Shown: positions 20,101-28,452 of the stretch, piece after piece
Numbering within the stretch: the first letter of the stretch is position 1
Layout: every line of letters starts with the position of its first letter
Origin: Pseudoalteromonas umbrosa
GTDB lineage: Bacteria > Pseudomonadota > Gammaproteobacteria > Enterobacterales > Alteromonadaceae
Assembly (NCBI RefSeq): GCF_030125375.1
Contig: NZ_JASJUU010000003.1
Span: 138,247 to 202,246 of the forward strand
Length of the DNA: 64,000 nucleotides
Reading direction: 5' to 3'
Position numbers and translations under genes: made by a program
Notes under the pieces: model-generated
Databases searched by the model: none
The model's input: only the letters and a program-made list of their open reading frames with translations
What the model was told of the DNA's origin: nothing

Positions 20101-20246
20101 TCCCGCTGGTATTGGCATCAGGCGCGGGGGCAGAAATGCGTCAAGCCATGGGTAACGCAGTATTTTTCGGCATGATAGGGGTAACTGTGTTTGGCTTACT
20201 ATTTACACCTGTGTTTTATCGTCTAGTAACGCCAAAGGAGCAATAA
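17118..20246 (+). CDS. RND multidrug efflux transporter (MexF/AcrB, HAE-1 family)
   Basis: 1042-aa proton-driven inner-membrane pump, close to the usual ~1050 aa of the family. It begins FFINRPIFAAMLSMIFI (first membrane helix). Two large periplasmic loops separate twelve predicted membrane helices. The proton-relay region GIVVDDAIVVVENVERN, with its paired Asp in the fourth helix, is intact, as is the second-half helix KNAILMVEFA. The sequence LRTQNQQVAAGSLG and the overall pattern are those of HAE-1 drug pumps, most like MexF. The range of compounds exported cannot be read from sequence. It is translated 9 bp after the adaptor and 2 bp before the outer-membrane factor. Confidence 0.95.
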   Translation: MKFSHFFINRPIFAAMLSMIFIITGAISLFQLPVSEYPEVVPPTVVVNATYPGANPKVIAETVATPLEQELNGLENMLYHGSQATSDGRLTLTVTFALGTDLDQAQVQVQNRVNNALPRLPQEVQRLGVTAQKSSPNLALVVHLVSPNGEQDTAYMANYADLYIKDELKRLPGVGDLQLFGGAKYSMRVWLDPDALAARNLTASDVVNALRTQNQQVAAGSLGAQPTPEENQFQILLNVKGRLESIEEFESVIIKVGDNGALTRLKDIARVELGQENYALRAMLDNQPALAMPIFQRPGTNAIELSDDVRETMARLEKTFPAGMTYEIAYDPTVFVRGSIDAVIMTLMEAILLVVVVVVVFLQTWRASIIPLIAVPVSLIGTFAVMQMLGVSINTLSLFGLVLAIGIVVDDAIVVVENVERNIADGHSPYEATKIAMTEVTGPIIAIAFVLCAVFIPTAFITGLSGQFYKQFALTITISTLISAFNSLTLSPALSAILLKSHDAPKDRLTRILDKLFGAWLFKPFNRLFDKGAKGYEAIVKKLIRMSVVVGVVYLALVGSTIGLFLSVPGGFIPQQDKQYLVAVAQLPDAASLDRTEEVIKQMQEIALQVPGVAHTVAFPGLSVNGFTNSTNSGIVFTPLDDFADRNDPSLSAQAIAMQLNMRFAAIDEAFVAVFPPPPILGLGTTGGFKLQIQDRGNQGFEALFAALQSTIGAAQQDPALTGLYSSFRVQVPQMDINIDREQALIQGIPLQEVFDALQVYLGSVYVNDFNLFGRTYQVKAQADAEFRAKKEQINNLKVRNAAGNMVPLGSVVTVEATTGPDRVMHYNGYVTAELNGSPAPGYSSDQAQQAIEKVLANTLPEGMAYEWTEVTYQQILAGNTMVYVFPLVVVLVFMVLAAQYESLRLPLAIILIVPMTIFSALAGVYMLGGDNNIFTQIALIVLVALASKNAILMVEFARDKHVQGATHLEAIIEACRLRLRPILMTSIAFTAGVIPLVLASGAGAEMRQAMGNAVFFGMIGVTVFGLLFTPVFYRLVTPKEQ

Positions 20247-20248
20247 AC

Positions 20249-21667
20249 ATGCGCATTATTAAACTGTCTATTTTAAGTCTGGCTGTTGCTGCAATGGTAG
20301 GATGTACAAGCACTTCCTACGAGCAAGATGTGGTTGCAAGTCAGCAGGCATTTAACTCGCAAGTTGACGGCACAGCGGTACTCAACACAGTAGCGCGTTC
20401 GGATGAAGCCAATTGGTGGCAGCAACTTGAGGACACGCACTTAGATCAGCTGGTGGTGGATGTGGTGTCTGCCAACCAAAACCTCAAAGCCTCTGCAGCG
20501 CGTTTGCGCGCTGCAATGGCGGGGTTAAGTGAAGCTCAGCGCGCTCGCCTACCACAAGGTAATATTAATCTTACCGGCCAGCGCGTTACCACAGTGCTTA
20601 CTAATGGACTGCAAGGCTCAATTAATGAATCACTAAATAGTGGCGGTGCATTTAGATGGGATCTGGATGTATCGGGTCGTATTGCCAAGTTGGCGGATGC
20701 AGCAGCATCCGCTGCAGAGGCGCAGCAAGGCCAGTATCAAGCTCTGGCTGGAGAGCTAGTCACAACGACCATCCAGAGTTACCTGCAATGGCAGGCGCTG
20801 AAGCAAACTCAGGCCTTGACTCAAGCGCAACTGACAGCACTGGAAGAATCCATAGCCATTACTGAGATCCGTGTCAAAGAAGGCGTGGCAACAGAGCTGG
20901 AGCTCAATCGCACCAAGTCGCAATATTTTGAGCACAAGCAACGCTTACCGCACATTGCCACAGAGTTGGCTCAAGTCGAGCAGACATTGGCAGTGTTGAC
21001 CAACAAGTCGACTGATAAACTAGGTTTGCATGCATTAGAGCAGAGCCGCTATGAAGCGTTAGCGATTGCCATTAACGTAAACTCGGCATCAGATGCATTG
21101 CTGCAACGCGGTGATGTACAAAGTGCAATTGCCAAGCTTAAACAGCAAAGCTACCTGTCGCAAAGTGCGGAGCGAGCGCTATATCCAGACATTAGTTTTT
21201 CGGCATTTGCTGGGGTGCTCAACCCAACAGGAGTTAATTTCAATGATACCCAATCTAGCTGGCAGGTAGCCCCCACGTTGAGCTGGTCTTTGTTTAGCTA
21301 CCCACAATTATTGGCACAGTTAGATAGACAAGCTGCACTGAGCGAGGCGAGCTACTATGACTACCGCCAAACCTTAACCCATATTTTGGCACAGGCAGAG
21401 TATTCATTACGTGCCTTGTCACAAGCTAAAGTGCAACTAAATTATGCACATGAGCAAGTGATTGCAGCCGAAAGTGCTTATCAGCAAGCAACCGCAGGGT
21501 ATAAAGAAGGGCAATTGGGCTATCTTGAGTTGTTGGATGCGCGACAAGATGTTTTAATAGCGCAACAATCGCAAATGGCCATGAGAAATATGCTACTTAG
21601 CTCGTCGGTAAGTGTATATGGTGAACTAAACGGACAATGGTCTAAGGCTTTGGTTGCAAGTATTTAA
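20249..21667 (+). CDS. Outer-membrane efflux factor, NodT/OprM family lipoprotein
   Basis: 472-aa TolC-like channel. The signal peptide ends with lipobox MVGC, so the N-terminus is probably acylated in the outer membrane. Two repeated OEP domains with long Ala/Gln-rich helices are visible, for example LVVDVVSANQNLKASAARLRA in the first half and VIAAESAYQQATAGYKEGQLG in the second. The trimer would form the exit duct for the pump encoded just upstream. The start codon follows the pump stop by 2 bp, indicating translational coupling. It completes the tripartite set. Confidence 0.92.
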   Translation: MRIIKLSILSLAVAAMVGCTSTSYEQDVVASQQAFNSQVDGTAVLNTVARSDEANWWQQLEDTHLDQLVVDVVSANQNLKASAARLRAAMAGLSEAQRARLPQGNINLTGQRVTTVLTNGLQGSINESLNSGGAFRWDLDVSGRIAKLADAAASAAEAQQGQYQALAGELVTTTIQSYLQWQALKQTQALTQAQLTALEESIAITEIRVKEGVATELELNRTKSQYFEHKQRLPHIATELAQVEQTLAVLTNKSTDKLGLHALEQSRYEALAIAINVNSASDALLQRGDVQSAIAKLKQQSYLSQSAERALYPDISFSAFAGVLNPTGVNFNDTQSSWQVAPTLSWSLFSYPQLLAQLDRQAALSEASYYDYRQTLTHILAQAEYSLRALSQAKVQLNYAHEQVIAAESAYQQATAGYKEGQLGYLELLDARQDVLIAQQSQMAMRNMLLSSSVSVYGELNGQWSKALVASI

Positions 21668-21705
21668 TACTTGCAACAGCGCCACTTTTGGAGATACAAC
21701 ATACT

Positions 21706-22713
21706 ATGTCTATTGAAAACACGAAGATGAAAGCCCTTGAATTACGTTCGCACGGGCTCGACTTTGACTTAGTAATGAGCGAACACGCCATGCCTGAGCC
21801 AGGCAGTAATGAATTACTTGTGGCCATTGAATATGTTGCGCTCAATCATTTAGATGCAAAAATGGCAAGAGATGGGTTTAGCCAATGGGAATACCCGCAT
21901 ATTTTGGGGTTGGATGCCGTTGGTACTGTGATCCAAGCTGGTAAAGGGGTATTTCCAAAAGCGGGCACCCGAGTGTTGTTTAATGCGAACTTGGCTCAAA
22001 AAGGCATGTTAAAAGAATTTGCGGTGGTACCTAATCACGCAGTTTCTGAATTGCCAGCCGATATTAGCCCAGAAGTGGCGGTGATCTTACCGAATGCTGG
22101 TATGGCTGCTTTACTCGCCATTGAAAAGTTAAAGTTACAAGAGGGTGACTCTCTCGCCATCAATAGCGCACAGGGTGCCGTGTCGCATTTTGCCATTCAA
22201 TACGCAAAGCAAAAGGGCGCGCAAGTCTTTGCTTTTGCACAAAAAGAGCATCATAAACGACTGCGTAAGTTAGGGGCTGACTTTGCTTTTGACTGTGAGT
22301 CAGAAAACGTGTGCGACCAAATTAAGCGCGAGATTGGTCCAGAGGGTTTTGATTGCATTTTAAACACCTCTGGCGGCGACTCGTTTGTGACAGATTTAGA
22401 GCACTTACGTTTTTGTGGCCGCATAGCCTGTTTGAACGGGTTTAGTGAAATCCCTCAAGAGTTGTTGTTTGAGAAGTCGCCAAACATTGGTGTTGTGTCA
22501 ATTGGTGGTGCTTGGCTAGCAAATAACCTCTGTGCACAGCAGCACTTATGCTTTATGGGGCAAAAGCTCCTAGCTGATGTGAAATCAGGTCAGATCAAAG
22601 TACCTGATATAGAACTCATTGAATTTAGCGCGCAGGCCGTGAAGGATACTTTATCTTGCTTGCTCACCGCGTCGTGTCAAAAGCGGCCAGTGATTAAAAT
22701 CGAACATGTATAA
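21706..22713 (+). CDS. MDR-superfamily zinc-type alcohol dehydrogenase / quinone oxidoreductase (MexS-like position)
   Basis: About 335 aa. It has a GroES-like N-terminal domain (VALNHLDAKMARDGF, YPHILGLDAVGTVIQAG) and a Rossmann domain with the nucleotide-binding loop region NSAQGAVSHFAIQYAK. The classical structural-zinc cysteine cluster is absent, so it groups with zinc-independent quinone-reductase-like MDR enzymes. ATG 21706 was preferred over the in-frame TTG at 21688. It follows the outer-membrane factor by 38 bp and ends at a strong terminator, so it probably belongs to the efflux operon. In Pseudomonas aeruginosa an MDR oxidoreductase, MexS, works with MexT and MexEF-OprN; a similar redox or detoxification role is plausible here. 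Confidence 0.85.
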   Translation: MSIENTKMKALELRSHGLDFDLVMSEHAMPEPGSNELLVAIEYVALNHLDAKMARDGFSQWEYPHILGLDAVGTVIQAGKGVFPKAGTRVLFNANLAQKGMLKEFAVVPNHAVSELPADISPEVAVILPNAGMAALLAIEKLKLQEGDSLAINSAQGAVSHFAIQYAKQKGAQVFAFAQKEHHKRLRKLGADFAFDCESENVCDQIKREIGPEGFDCILNTSGGDSFVTDLEHLRFCGRIACLNGFSEIPQELLFEKSPNIGVVSIGGAWLANNLCAQQHLCFMGQKLLADVKSGQIKVPDIELIEFSAQAVKDTLSCLLTASCQKRPVIKIEHV

Positions 22714-22745
22714 AAAAAGCCACAACCTAGGTTGTGGCTTTTTTT
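22712..22745. terminator. Strong bidirectional intrinsic terminator
   Basis: A perfect 17-bp inverted repeat with GC-rich centre GCCACAACC/GGTTGTGGC is flanked by A7 and T7. It overlaps the stop codon of the oxidoreductase and lies 5 bp from the stop of the convergent PagL-like gene, so it serves both. Confidence 0.95.
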
Positions 22746-22749
22746 ACGT

Positions 22750-23271
22750 TTAAAATTTGGATGAGTAAGAAAGAGATAAAAAGTCCAATCCCGGGTTTGG
22801 GCTTTTAAAGCCAGCATTAGAATAATGAATATATCGCATCGCGATATTGGCTTCTCCTAAGTTGTAAACGAGCCCTAACCGGTCTTCAAACTGGTAATGG
22901 GTACTGACATTTTTTCCTGCAAACTCAGTATCTTCAAGTAGTGCTAAGCCAATGCCAAACTCGATAGACAAAGGCCTGTTATAGAGTGTCATGACTGGGT
23001 ATCGGATCACCGGAGACATGGCTAAGACAAAGTTTTGGTCGTACTTGCCGCTGTCACCAAAACGCCAAAAGTTGACGCTTGACTCAAAATACATATCAAC
23101 ATGATGCCAATTGTCGGGCAGCCATGATTTTGTATGGTACTGATAGGCAAGCTTTACGCCTCGTACATCACCTTCTCCATGAATATAATGTACTCCGTAA
23201 CCATGAGGTGAGCTAGCCAAGGCTGATCCCGACATAACCAAAGATAAAAGTAAGCCTGATAAGTGTTTCAT
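22750..23271 (-). CDS. PagL-like lipid A 3-O-deacylase
   Basis: 173-aa outer-membrane beta-barrel protein with a signal peptide (about 1–19, ending ALAS). The C-terminal block RYIHYSNAGFKSPNPGLDF matches the PagL active-site region, with His149 and Ser151 as the catalytic pair. The third PagL residue is normally Glu; Asp163 appears to occupy that place, so activity may differ. The alternating hydrophobic strands and final aromatic residue (SYSSKF) suit an outer-membrane barrel. The enzyme would remove the 3-linked acyl chain of lipid A. It is divergent from the MlaC-like gene, another envelope-lipid protein. Confidence 0.75.
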   Translation of the reverse strand: MKHLSGLLLSLVMSGSALASSPHGYGVHYIHGEGDVRGVKLAYQYHTKSWLPDNWHHVDMYFESSVNFWRFGDSGKYDQNFVLAMSPVIRYPVMTLYNRPLSIEFGIGLALLEDTEFAGKNVSTHYQFEDRLGLVYNLGEANIAMRYIHYSNAGFKSPNPGLDFLSLSYSSKF

Positions 23272-23512
23272 AACGCGTGGTTCAATAGAGAATTTGCGTT
23301 ATTGTGCGCGTTATTTTTATGTCTAAATAGAAACTAAAAAGCAATTTATTGGTGCTGATTTAGCATCATTAATATAAGTGTTTGGTTTTTCTGTTAATTT
23401 TTAATTTGTGCATTATTGGCATCAATCAATTGCTATTTTGTTGACTTTTTTAACTGTAAAGGAGGTGTACACTTACCTTAATCGCACCTTAACAACAAAA
23501 GAGAGCAACACA

Positions 23513-24148
23513 ATGCGCACTTGGTTTTCAGCATTTGCCTTAATGGCAGTATTGATATTCGGCCTAAGTTTTTCTGCACACAGTCAAAGTGATAATCAAC
23601 CTGCGAGTCAGCTAGATGTATTAGCACAAGACTTGAGCTTACAGTTTAAACAAGCCACTGAGCAACTGGCTCTGTTGCCTGTCAACGAACGAGATACGTT
23701 TGCCATGCAAGTCGTTAACGCACAGCTTGCACCGCATTTAGATTTGGAGTTTTCTTCTTTAAAATTACTAGGTAAGCATGTTCGCGGTTTAGATAGACAG
23801 CAAACCGCTGAGTTTACAAGGCTGATTGAGTCACAACTGGTAAATATGTATGCCCAAGTGCTGGTGGATTATAAAGGTGCTGATATGTCGTTGCAGTCTT
23901 TACAAACTAATCAGGGCCGAAAGTTTGCAGAGGCGGCCATTGATATCAATAAGCCCAATAGCGAACACTCGCAACTGATCTTTAAGTTTAAACAAGATAC
24001 GCAAGGTCAGTGGCGCGTATATGATGTGATCTCTCGCCATGTTTCGCAGTTAAGTGTTAAGCGTCAAAGCTTGGTATTAAAAATCAGTGAAATTGGTTTT
24101 GAGCAGTTAAATCATGAGCTAAGACAAGCACAAGCAAATAATATTTAA
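23513..24148 (+). CDS. MlaC/Ttg2D-like phospholipid-binding periplasmic protein
   Basis: About 211 aa with a signal peptide (TWFSAFALMAVLIFGLSFSAHS). ATG 23513, behind a GAGAG site, was chosen over an upstream ATG at 23408 because it places the signal peptide at the N-terminus. The body has the MlaC pattern: APHLDLEFSSLKLLGKHVRG, then a helical QTAEFTRLIESQLVNMYAQVL, then strands ending QWRVYDVI. MlaC carries phospholipid between MlaA in the outer membrane and the MlaFEDB transporter. No mlaFEDB or mlaA gene is nearby, so this is an isolated, probably additional, MlaC-like carrier. Confidence 0.75.
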   Translation: MRTWFSAFALMAVLIFGLSFSAHSQSDNQPASQLDVLAQDLSLQFKQATEQLALLPVNERDTFAMQVVNAQLAPHLDLEFSSLKLLGKHVRGLDRQQTAEFTRLIESQLVNMYAQVLVDYKGADMSLQSLQTNQGRKFAEAAIDINKPNSEHSQLIFKFKQDTQGQWRVYDVISRHVSQLSVKRQSLVLKISEIGFEQLNHELRQAQANNI

Positions 24149-24366
24149 AAAGATTGTTGCACCTTAAAGGTTAACAAACTTGCGCAACAAGGTGTGCAGG
24201 CCTTACGAATTAAGTAGTAGGGAAGCGTAGGTTTGAACAATTATTGCAAAGGGGCAAATTGTCGGTGTTTTTGCCCTAGTTGCCTCTCTATGAAAAGGTT
24301 TTTTTGTGCTTTACACTGCCAAGCCATATAGGTTTTTTGGCAGCAAATTTACAAGGAAGCATTTTT

Positions 24367-25083
24367 ATGACGTTGTTAAAACAGCAGCATTTTTTGGGGC
24401 AACTCGAACAAGACAAGCAACATTTATCCCCCTTTATACCAGCGCAAGACAACCCAGTATTGTGCGCCGAACCTGCGCCGCCAAACCCTTATTGTGAATT
24501 ACCCATGCGGGGTGTACCCAGTGATATTTTAGCTGGGCTTAAGCCACACTATTCAAACTACATACGTGTACCGGTATGTTCAGCAAGATACTGGCATACC
24601 GGATTTGATTTGCACGCAGACAAACAGTTGTATTGTGTTAACAAAAACAGCACACAGCGAATTAGTACCGCGTTACAAAGTCAATCAGCGGATACGTATG
24701 CGTTTATTAAAAAACCGCCCGTGAGCGTATCAACCCAAGCTGTAACAGGTGCGCCGGCCAAGCCGACAAGCGCGATGTTTAAATCAGATGCAGCGGCGGT
24801 CGCCGCTGGCGCACTGCCAAAAGAGCACATTGAAAATCAACCGAAAAATGAAGATACCATTGCCCCCTCGGTGATCATAAGTCAGCCAAAAGACGCGCAA
24901 ACCTTAGTTTTAAAGCAAAGTGCGCAAACTAAAAAGCGTTTTGCGCACCATGTGATGCGACCCGGTGAAACCGTTGAAAGTGTGGTGGACCTATACACAG
25001 GGACACTCGACACTGGCCGAATATATGGCTTTAACTACCCACAAATTACCGCTAAAAAGCACCTAAACCCGGTGACACCATAA
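24367..25083 (+). CDS. N-terminal fragment of a large LysM-like protein (frameshifted)
   Basis: ATG 24367 is preceded by AAGGAAGC at 6 bases; the longer frame from 24280 has no ribosome site. The 238-aa product has a Cys/Pro-rich N-terminus, an aromatic segment (VPVCSARYWHTGFDLHADK), a low-complexity linker, and a C-terminal LysM-like motif (HHVMRPGETVESVVDLYTG). It then ends abruptly at TAA 25081. Reading +1 just before the stop continues the motif naturally as LNPGDTIKVHTGYDMRVKG into the next frame. The gene is therefore split by loss of one base near the CCCGG at 25066–25070. I do not recognise the full protein. LysM motifs bind peptidoglycan or tag exported effectors. Confidence 0.65.
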   Translation: MTLLKQQHFLGQLEQDKQHLSPFIPAQDNPVLCAEPAPPNPYCELPMRGVPSDILAGLKPHYSNYIRVPVCSARYWHTGFDLHADKQLYCVNKNSTQRISTALQSQSADTYAFIKKPPVSVSTQAVTGAPAKPTSAMFKSDAAAVAAGALPKEHIENQPKNEDTIAPSVIISQPKDAQTLVLKQSAQTKKRFAHHVMRPGETVESVVDLYTGTLDTGRIYGFNYPQITAKKHLNPVTP

Positions 25084-25103
25084 AAGTACATACTGGCTAT
25101 GAT

Positions 25104-27173
25104 ATGCGAGTTAAAGGTCAGTTTTATAACAGTAATTCTGTTGAAGTTAGTTGGCAAGGGCCAACATCCGGAACACTGCACGCAGAGTTAGAACGCATTG
25201 ATGGTGAGTATCAGCCTGATATGGGGTATGAGTACACGTTTGCCTTGCCGCTTATTGAAGGCCAGTATCAGCTCACCGCCAATGCGGATGGCGCAAGTCA
25301 TCGCATTCAATTTTCGGTTGTTGAGTCAAATGAGCAGCAACAAATTGTAGATATTATTTATATTCCCGCGGATCATAGCTTTGTCGCCGTCACCCAGTCA
25401 CTGGCGGATATTTTAGATGCACAAAGAGCCGAGCTGAACCCCTTAATTGAAAACTTAAAGCAGTGTATCGCTGGGCAGAGTCAAGATGTTGTTGGTCAAG
25501 GGCCAAGCGAAAGTCTGGTTAAAGCCAAAGATGAGCTCAACAGTGCATTAAAGCCTTTAGTGAGCGGGCCAAGCGCGAATAGCATCATAGAAGTGATAGG
25601 TTATAAAGGTAATAAATATACCTATGTACGCAGTGATAAAGTCGCGAACCACACTCGCAAATATAAAATTAAAACCGATATTCGCGATGGCCGACGTTTT
25701 AGCAATGAAAAAGGAGAGCTTGATAAAGATAAACTCGCTCAAGCCCTAAAGAATGACTTAAGTAAGTTAAAGACCAGTTTTAAGTCTGATCACAAGCTAC
25801 TTGATGACTACACCGCAGTGTGGGGCGATTGGGCTAAAGAGTTAAACAAAAACCTCAGTATAAAAGGGTTTGAAAAAAGCGATTACTTTGATGCGAGCGC
25901 AGAAGCAAGGTTGATGCGCTATACACATGGTGCCAGTATTGCCGCAGCATTTAATCCCAAAGATGGCGTGTTTGCTTTGCAAGGCGATTTTAAATCAGAC
26001 TTTGCCGTGGGGGAGGCAAAAGCGGAGCTCAGTGGCTATTTACCCAGTAAGCGCGGATATGAAATGATATTTATGATGCCGCTCAAAAACAGTACCCAAG
26101 AGCGCGAAGTTAATTTGGGGGCGATGAGGCTAGGTGCAACCGTATCCGTGTTTGGCTATGCTGGGGCAAAATTACAAGCATCAGTGAATTTGGGCTGTTC
26201 GCTCAAGCAAGGCAAAATGATGGTGAACGGTTTAAGTGAGCAGGAGAAAAAGCAAATGCGTAAAGCTGACCGCATGTTTGAGCCAGTCAAAGGCGGTGCA
26301 GAGGCTTTGACTGGCGTATCCGGCGGGTGTGAATTGGCAGGCGCCTTACAGTGGGACAATCCAGAAAAGAAAAAGCGTCCAGCATTTTGTGATCTTGCAA
26401 AGATAGGTGGCAAAGCGCAAGGCTCTTTGGGCGCTGGTGCCCAATGGGGCTTTTATATTGGCTACGAAGATGGCAAGTTTAAGATTAAAGCAAAAGCAAG
26501 TCTCGTATGGGGCGTTGGTGCAGGTGGAGAGTTTGTATGTGAAGTAGGCGTGGATGAGTTGTTAACATTAGTACAATTTGTATATCACCAGCTGAAAAAT
26601 GAAGATTATGATTATTTGACCTTTATTCAGCCCTTGGCGTTTAAGGTGTTGTACAAGGCGGTTATGCTGCAGATTTATACTGGAAAAAATGCGGTCGAGT
26701 TTCTATATAGGTCCAGTTTACAAGTTGATATGGCGTGGCGAAATCAAATAGTACAGCACGTTAAAGTGAAAAAGTTGGCTAATCAGATAATTGCGAAGCC
26801 TGAGATATTGAAGTTTACACCGCCAGAGGCCAAAGGCGCTTTTTTAAATGCCTTGGCTAATAGTAATCTGGCGAGTTATTTTGATACAGACTCCTACAGT
26901 TGGTCAGGGTTCAATGAGCAGAGAGAAAATGCCATCTTGGTTATTTTAAAACATATATTGTGTAGGCATGAACTCAACAAGGTATTGCGGCATATGGGTG
27001 AAGGGGGGACAAATTGTTCCGAGCAAGAGGGGCTAGAGCAATTAAATAGTATTTTAGATTTCTCTCAACAGACCCAGTTTGATGCATGGCAGCGCCAGCT
27101 GCCATTCAGTGCTAAAGAGGGCTCTGTTGAGGTAGCAATGGTGAAGTCAGAACCATTCAGCGCAACAGCATAG
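25104..27173 (+). CDS. C-terminal part of the same large protein, unknown function
   Basis: 689 aa from ATG 25104, which has no convincing ribosome site; the frame really continues the LysM-like gene upstream (shared frame from about 25068). A beta-rich segment (NSVEVSWQGPTSGTLHAEL) opens it, followed by a charged helical middle. Then comes a Gly/Ala-rich stretch (KAQGSLGAGAQWGFYIGYEDG) and a helical C-terminus with an HxxxxNKVL-type segment. No catalytic motif is recognisable. Large LysM-plus-toxin-like proteins can be type VI effectors, but no type VI gene is in the window, so that stays a guess. It converges on the SUMF1 lipoprotein gene with a 16-bp gap. Confidence 0.6.
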   Translation: MRVKGQFYNSNSVEVSWQGPTSGTLHAELERIDGEYQPDMGYEYTFALPLIEGQYQLTANADGASHRIQFSVVESNEQQQIVDIIYIPADHSFVAVTQSLADILDAQRAELNPLIENLKQCIAGQSQDVVGQGPSESLVKAKDELNSALKPLVSGPSANSIIEVIGYKGNKYTYVRSDKVANHTRKYKIKTDIRDGRRFSNEKGELDKDKLAQALKNDLSKLKTSFKSDHKLLDDYTAVWGDWAKELNKNLSIKGFEKSDYFDASAEARLMRYTHGASIAAAFNPKDGVFALQGDFKSDFAVGEAKAELSGYLPSKRGYEMIFMMPLKNSTQEREVNLGAMRLGATVSVFGYAGAKLQASVNLGCSLKQGKMMVNGLSEQEKKQMRKADRMFEPVKGGAEALTGVSGGCELAGALQWDNPEKKKRPAFCDLAKIGGKAQGSLGAGAQWGFYIGYEDGKFKIKAKASLVWGVGAGGEFVCEVGVDELLTLVQFVYHQLKNEDYDYLTFIQPLAFKVLYKAVMLQIYTGKNAVEFLYRSSLQVDMAWRNQIVQHVKVKKLANQIIAKPEILKFTPPEAKGAFLNALANSNLASYFDTDSYSWSGFNEQRENAILVILKHILCRHELNKVLRHMGEGGTNCSEQEGLEQLNSILDFSQQTQFDAWQRQLPFSAKEGSVEVAMVKSEPFSATA

Positions 27174-27189
27174 CAATTTCAAGGTGTGC

Positions 27190-28104
27190 CTAATCATCTA
27201 GAGGTTGTGATTGATGTAAGGCACATCTAAAGCCGCTTGCTCTGTAGGCTACATTGAGTTCGTCTAGTTCCTGACGTGTAAAAACATTACTGCCTCTTGG
27301 CGATTCTAAAAACATTCCGCCTCTCATGACCTTTTTATCGCCTGTGCTGGGTCCTTTGGGGTTATGTTCAGGAGAATGTTGGAAATAATCCTCTGCCCAC
27401 CAGTCATTAACCCACTCGATCATATTGCCACTTAAATCATAAAAACCAAGGGAATTAGGCGGATAGGAGCCACTAATTGCAGAGCTTTCATCGCTAACCG
27501 AAGGTGAAAAGTTAACACTAAGGTCTAGTACTCCTGTATCAGTGGCAAAAGGCACATTCTCCCCTCGGTTACGTGCAGCAAACTCCCACTGTGCTTCAGT
27601 CGGTAAATCAAAGGGTAAATTTGTAAGCTTAGCTAACCACAGACAGTAGTTCTTTGCGCCATACCAGCTCACGCCGGCTGGATATTTGGGGCCTCGCCAG
27701 ATTTCTTTTTTATCCCATTCGTTCCACATCACTTTTGGCAGATTATTGACCGCGGTGTATAAATCAAAATCCCCATAACTGACTTCGTATGCGCCCATCG
27801 AGTAGCTGGTTAATGTGACCTTGTGTGCGGGTTTGTTATCTGTCGCGATGGTCCAAGGAAAATTGTCGGGCCCACCGCCATCTCCCATCATGAAGCTGCC
27901 GCCTTCAACAAAAATCATTTGGGCTTTGGTGCGCGCAATCAAAGCCTGAACTTGTTTGTCTTGCTCTCCCGTGATTTTGTCGATGCGCTGGCCAAGATCC
28001 TCACAGCCACTCAGCAATATGCTGGCGAAAGGAACGAGTATGAGTTGGTTAGTCCGATAGGGCAGTAAACCTGAAGCGGTTTTTGCAAAGCAGGTTTTAA
28101 TCAT
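27190..28104 (-). CDS. SUMF1/formylglycine-generating-enzyme-fold lipoprotein
   Basis: 304 aa. A signal peptide with lipobox LLSGC points to a lipid-anchored envelope protein. The SUMF1 (FGE-sulfatase) domain spans about 60–295: FVEGGSFMMGDGG at the start, YEVSYGDFDLY, the PTEAQWEFAARNRG core, DLSGNMIEWVNDW, and the closing RGGMFLESPRGS and YRASGFRCAL. These are the standard fold landmarks. Most bacterial members are not true formylglycine generators, and the paired catalytic cysteines are not evident, so a binding or scaffolding role is more likely. It is convergent with the frameshifted LysM-like gene; a functional pairing is possible but unproven. Confidence 0.85.
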   Translation of the reverse strand: MIKTCFAKTASGLLPYRTNQLILVPFASILLSGCEDLGQRIDKITGEQDKQVQALIARTKAQMIFVEGGSFMMGDGGGPDNFPWTIATDNKPAHKVTLTSYSMGAYEVSYGDFDLYTAVNNLPKVMWNEWDKKEIWRGPKYPAGVSWYGAKNYCLWLAKLTNLPFDLPTEAQWEFAARNRGENVPFATDTGVLDLSVNFSPSVSDESSAISGSYPPNSLGFYDLSGNMIEWVNDWWAEDYFQHSPEHNPKGPSTGDKKVMRGGMFLESPRGSNVFTRQELDELNVAYRASGFRCALHQSQPLDD

Positions 28105-28452
28105 TAATTACTTATCCTTAGTATGATTAATTTATGCGCTAGGATATCAGGGGCAGGGCAAGTGAGAAAGTGAATCGTTATAAAGTATTAGGTTTGAGGC
28201 TTAGATTTTTAAATTAAAGAGGTTGTGATTGGTCCAAGGCGATACGTGCTCTGTGTATGCAAATATTTTGGAATTCTGAAGCGCTAAAAGGTAATGCGGT
28301 CTTGCCTTTGAATTGTGTTTAGAAGGCAAGGTTTAGTTTGTTGCTAATTTAGAAATAATTGTATATTGTCATGTTTAGTTTAAATGTGCGTTTTTGTTTG
28401 AAAGAGCTAGGTGCTTAATCATTTTGAATATTTATTACAAAGGGTGGAGCAT
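28105..28452. other. Intergenic region without recognised gene
   Basis: About 350 AT-rich bases between the divergent SUMF1 lipoprotein and the hypothetical membrane protein. It should contain both promoters. No conserved RNA, repeat or peptide of the precursor family was seen here. Confidence 0.5.

Noticed and set aside
23459..23468. Consensus-like AAAGGAGGTG ribosome site
   Set aside because: No start codon follows at a suitable distance; the MlaC-like gene begins at 23513 with its own site.
24252..24276. GGGCAAA/TTTGCCC hairpin before the LysM-like gene
   Set aside because: Loop is long, no T run, and there is no gene just upstream needing a terminator beyond the MlaC-like one, which ends 100 bp earlier.
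24367..28104. Type VI secretion effector and immunity pair (LysM-like protein and SUMF1 lipoprotein)
   Set aside because: No VgrG, PAAR, Hcp or other type VI gene in the window, genes are convergent, and no toxin motif was recognised.
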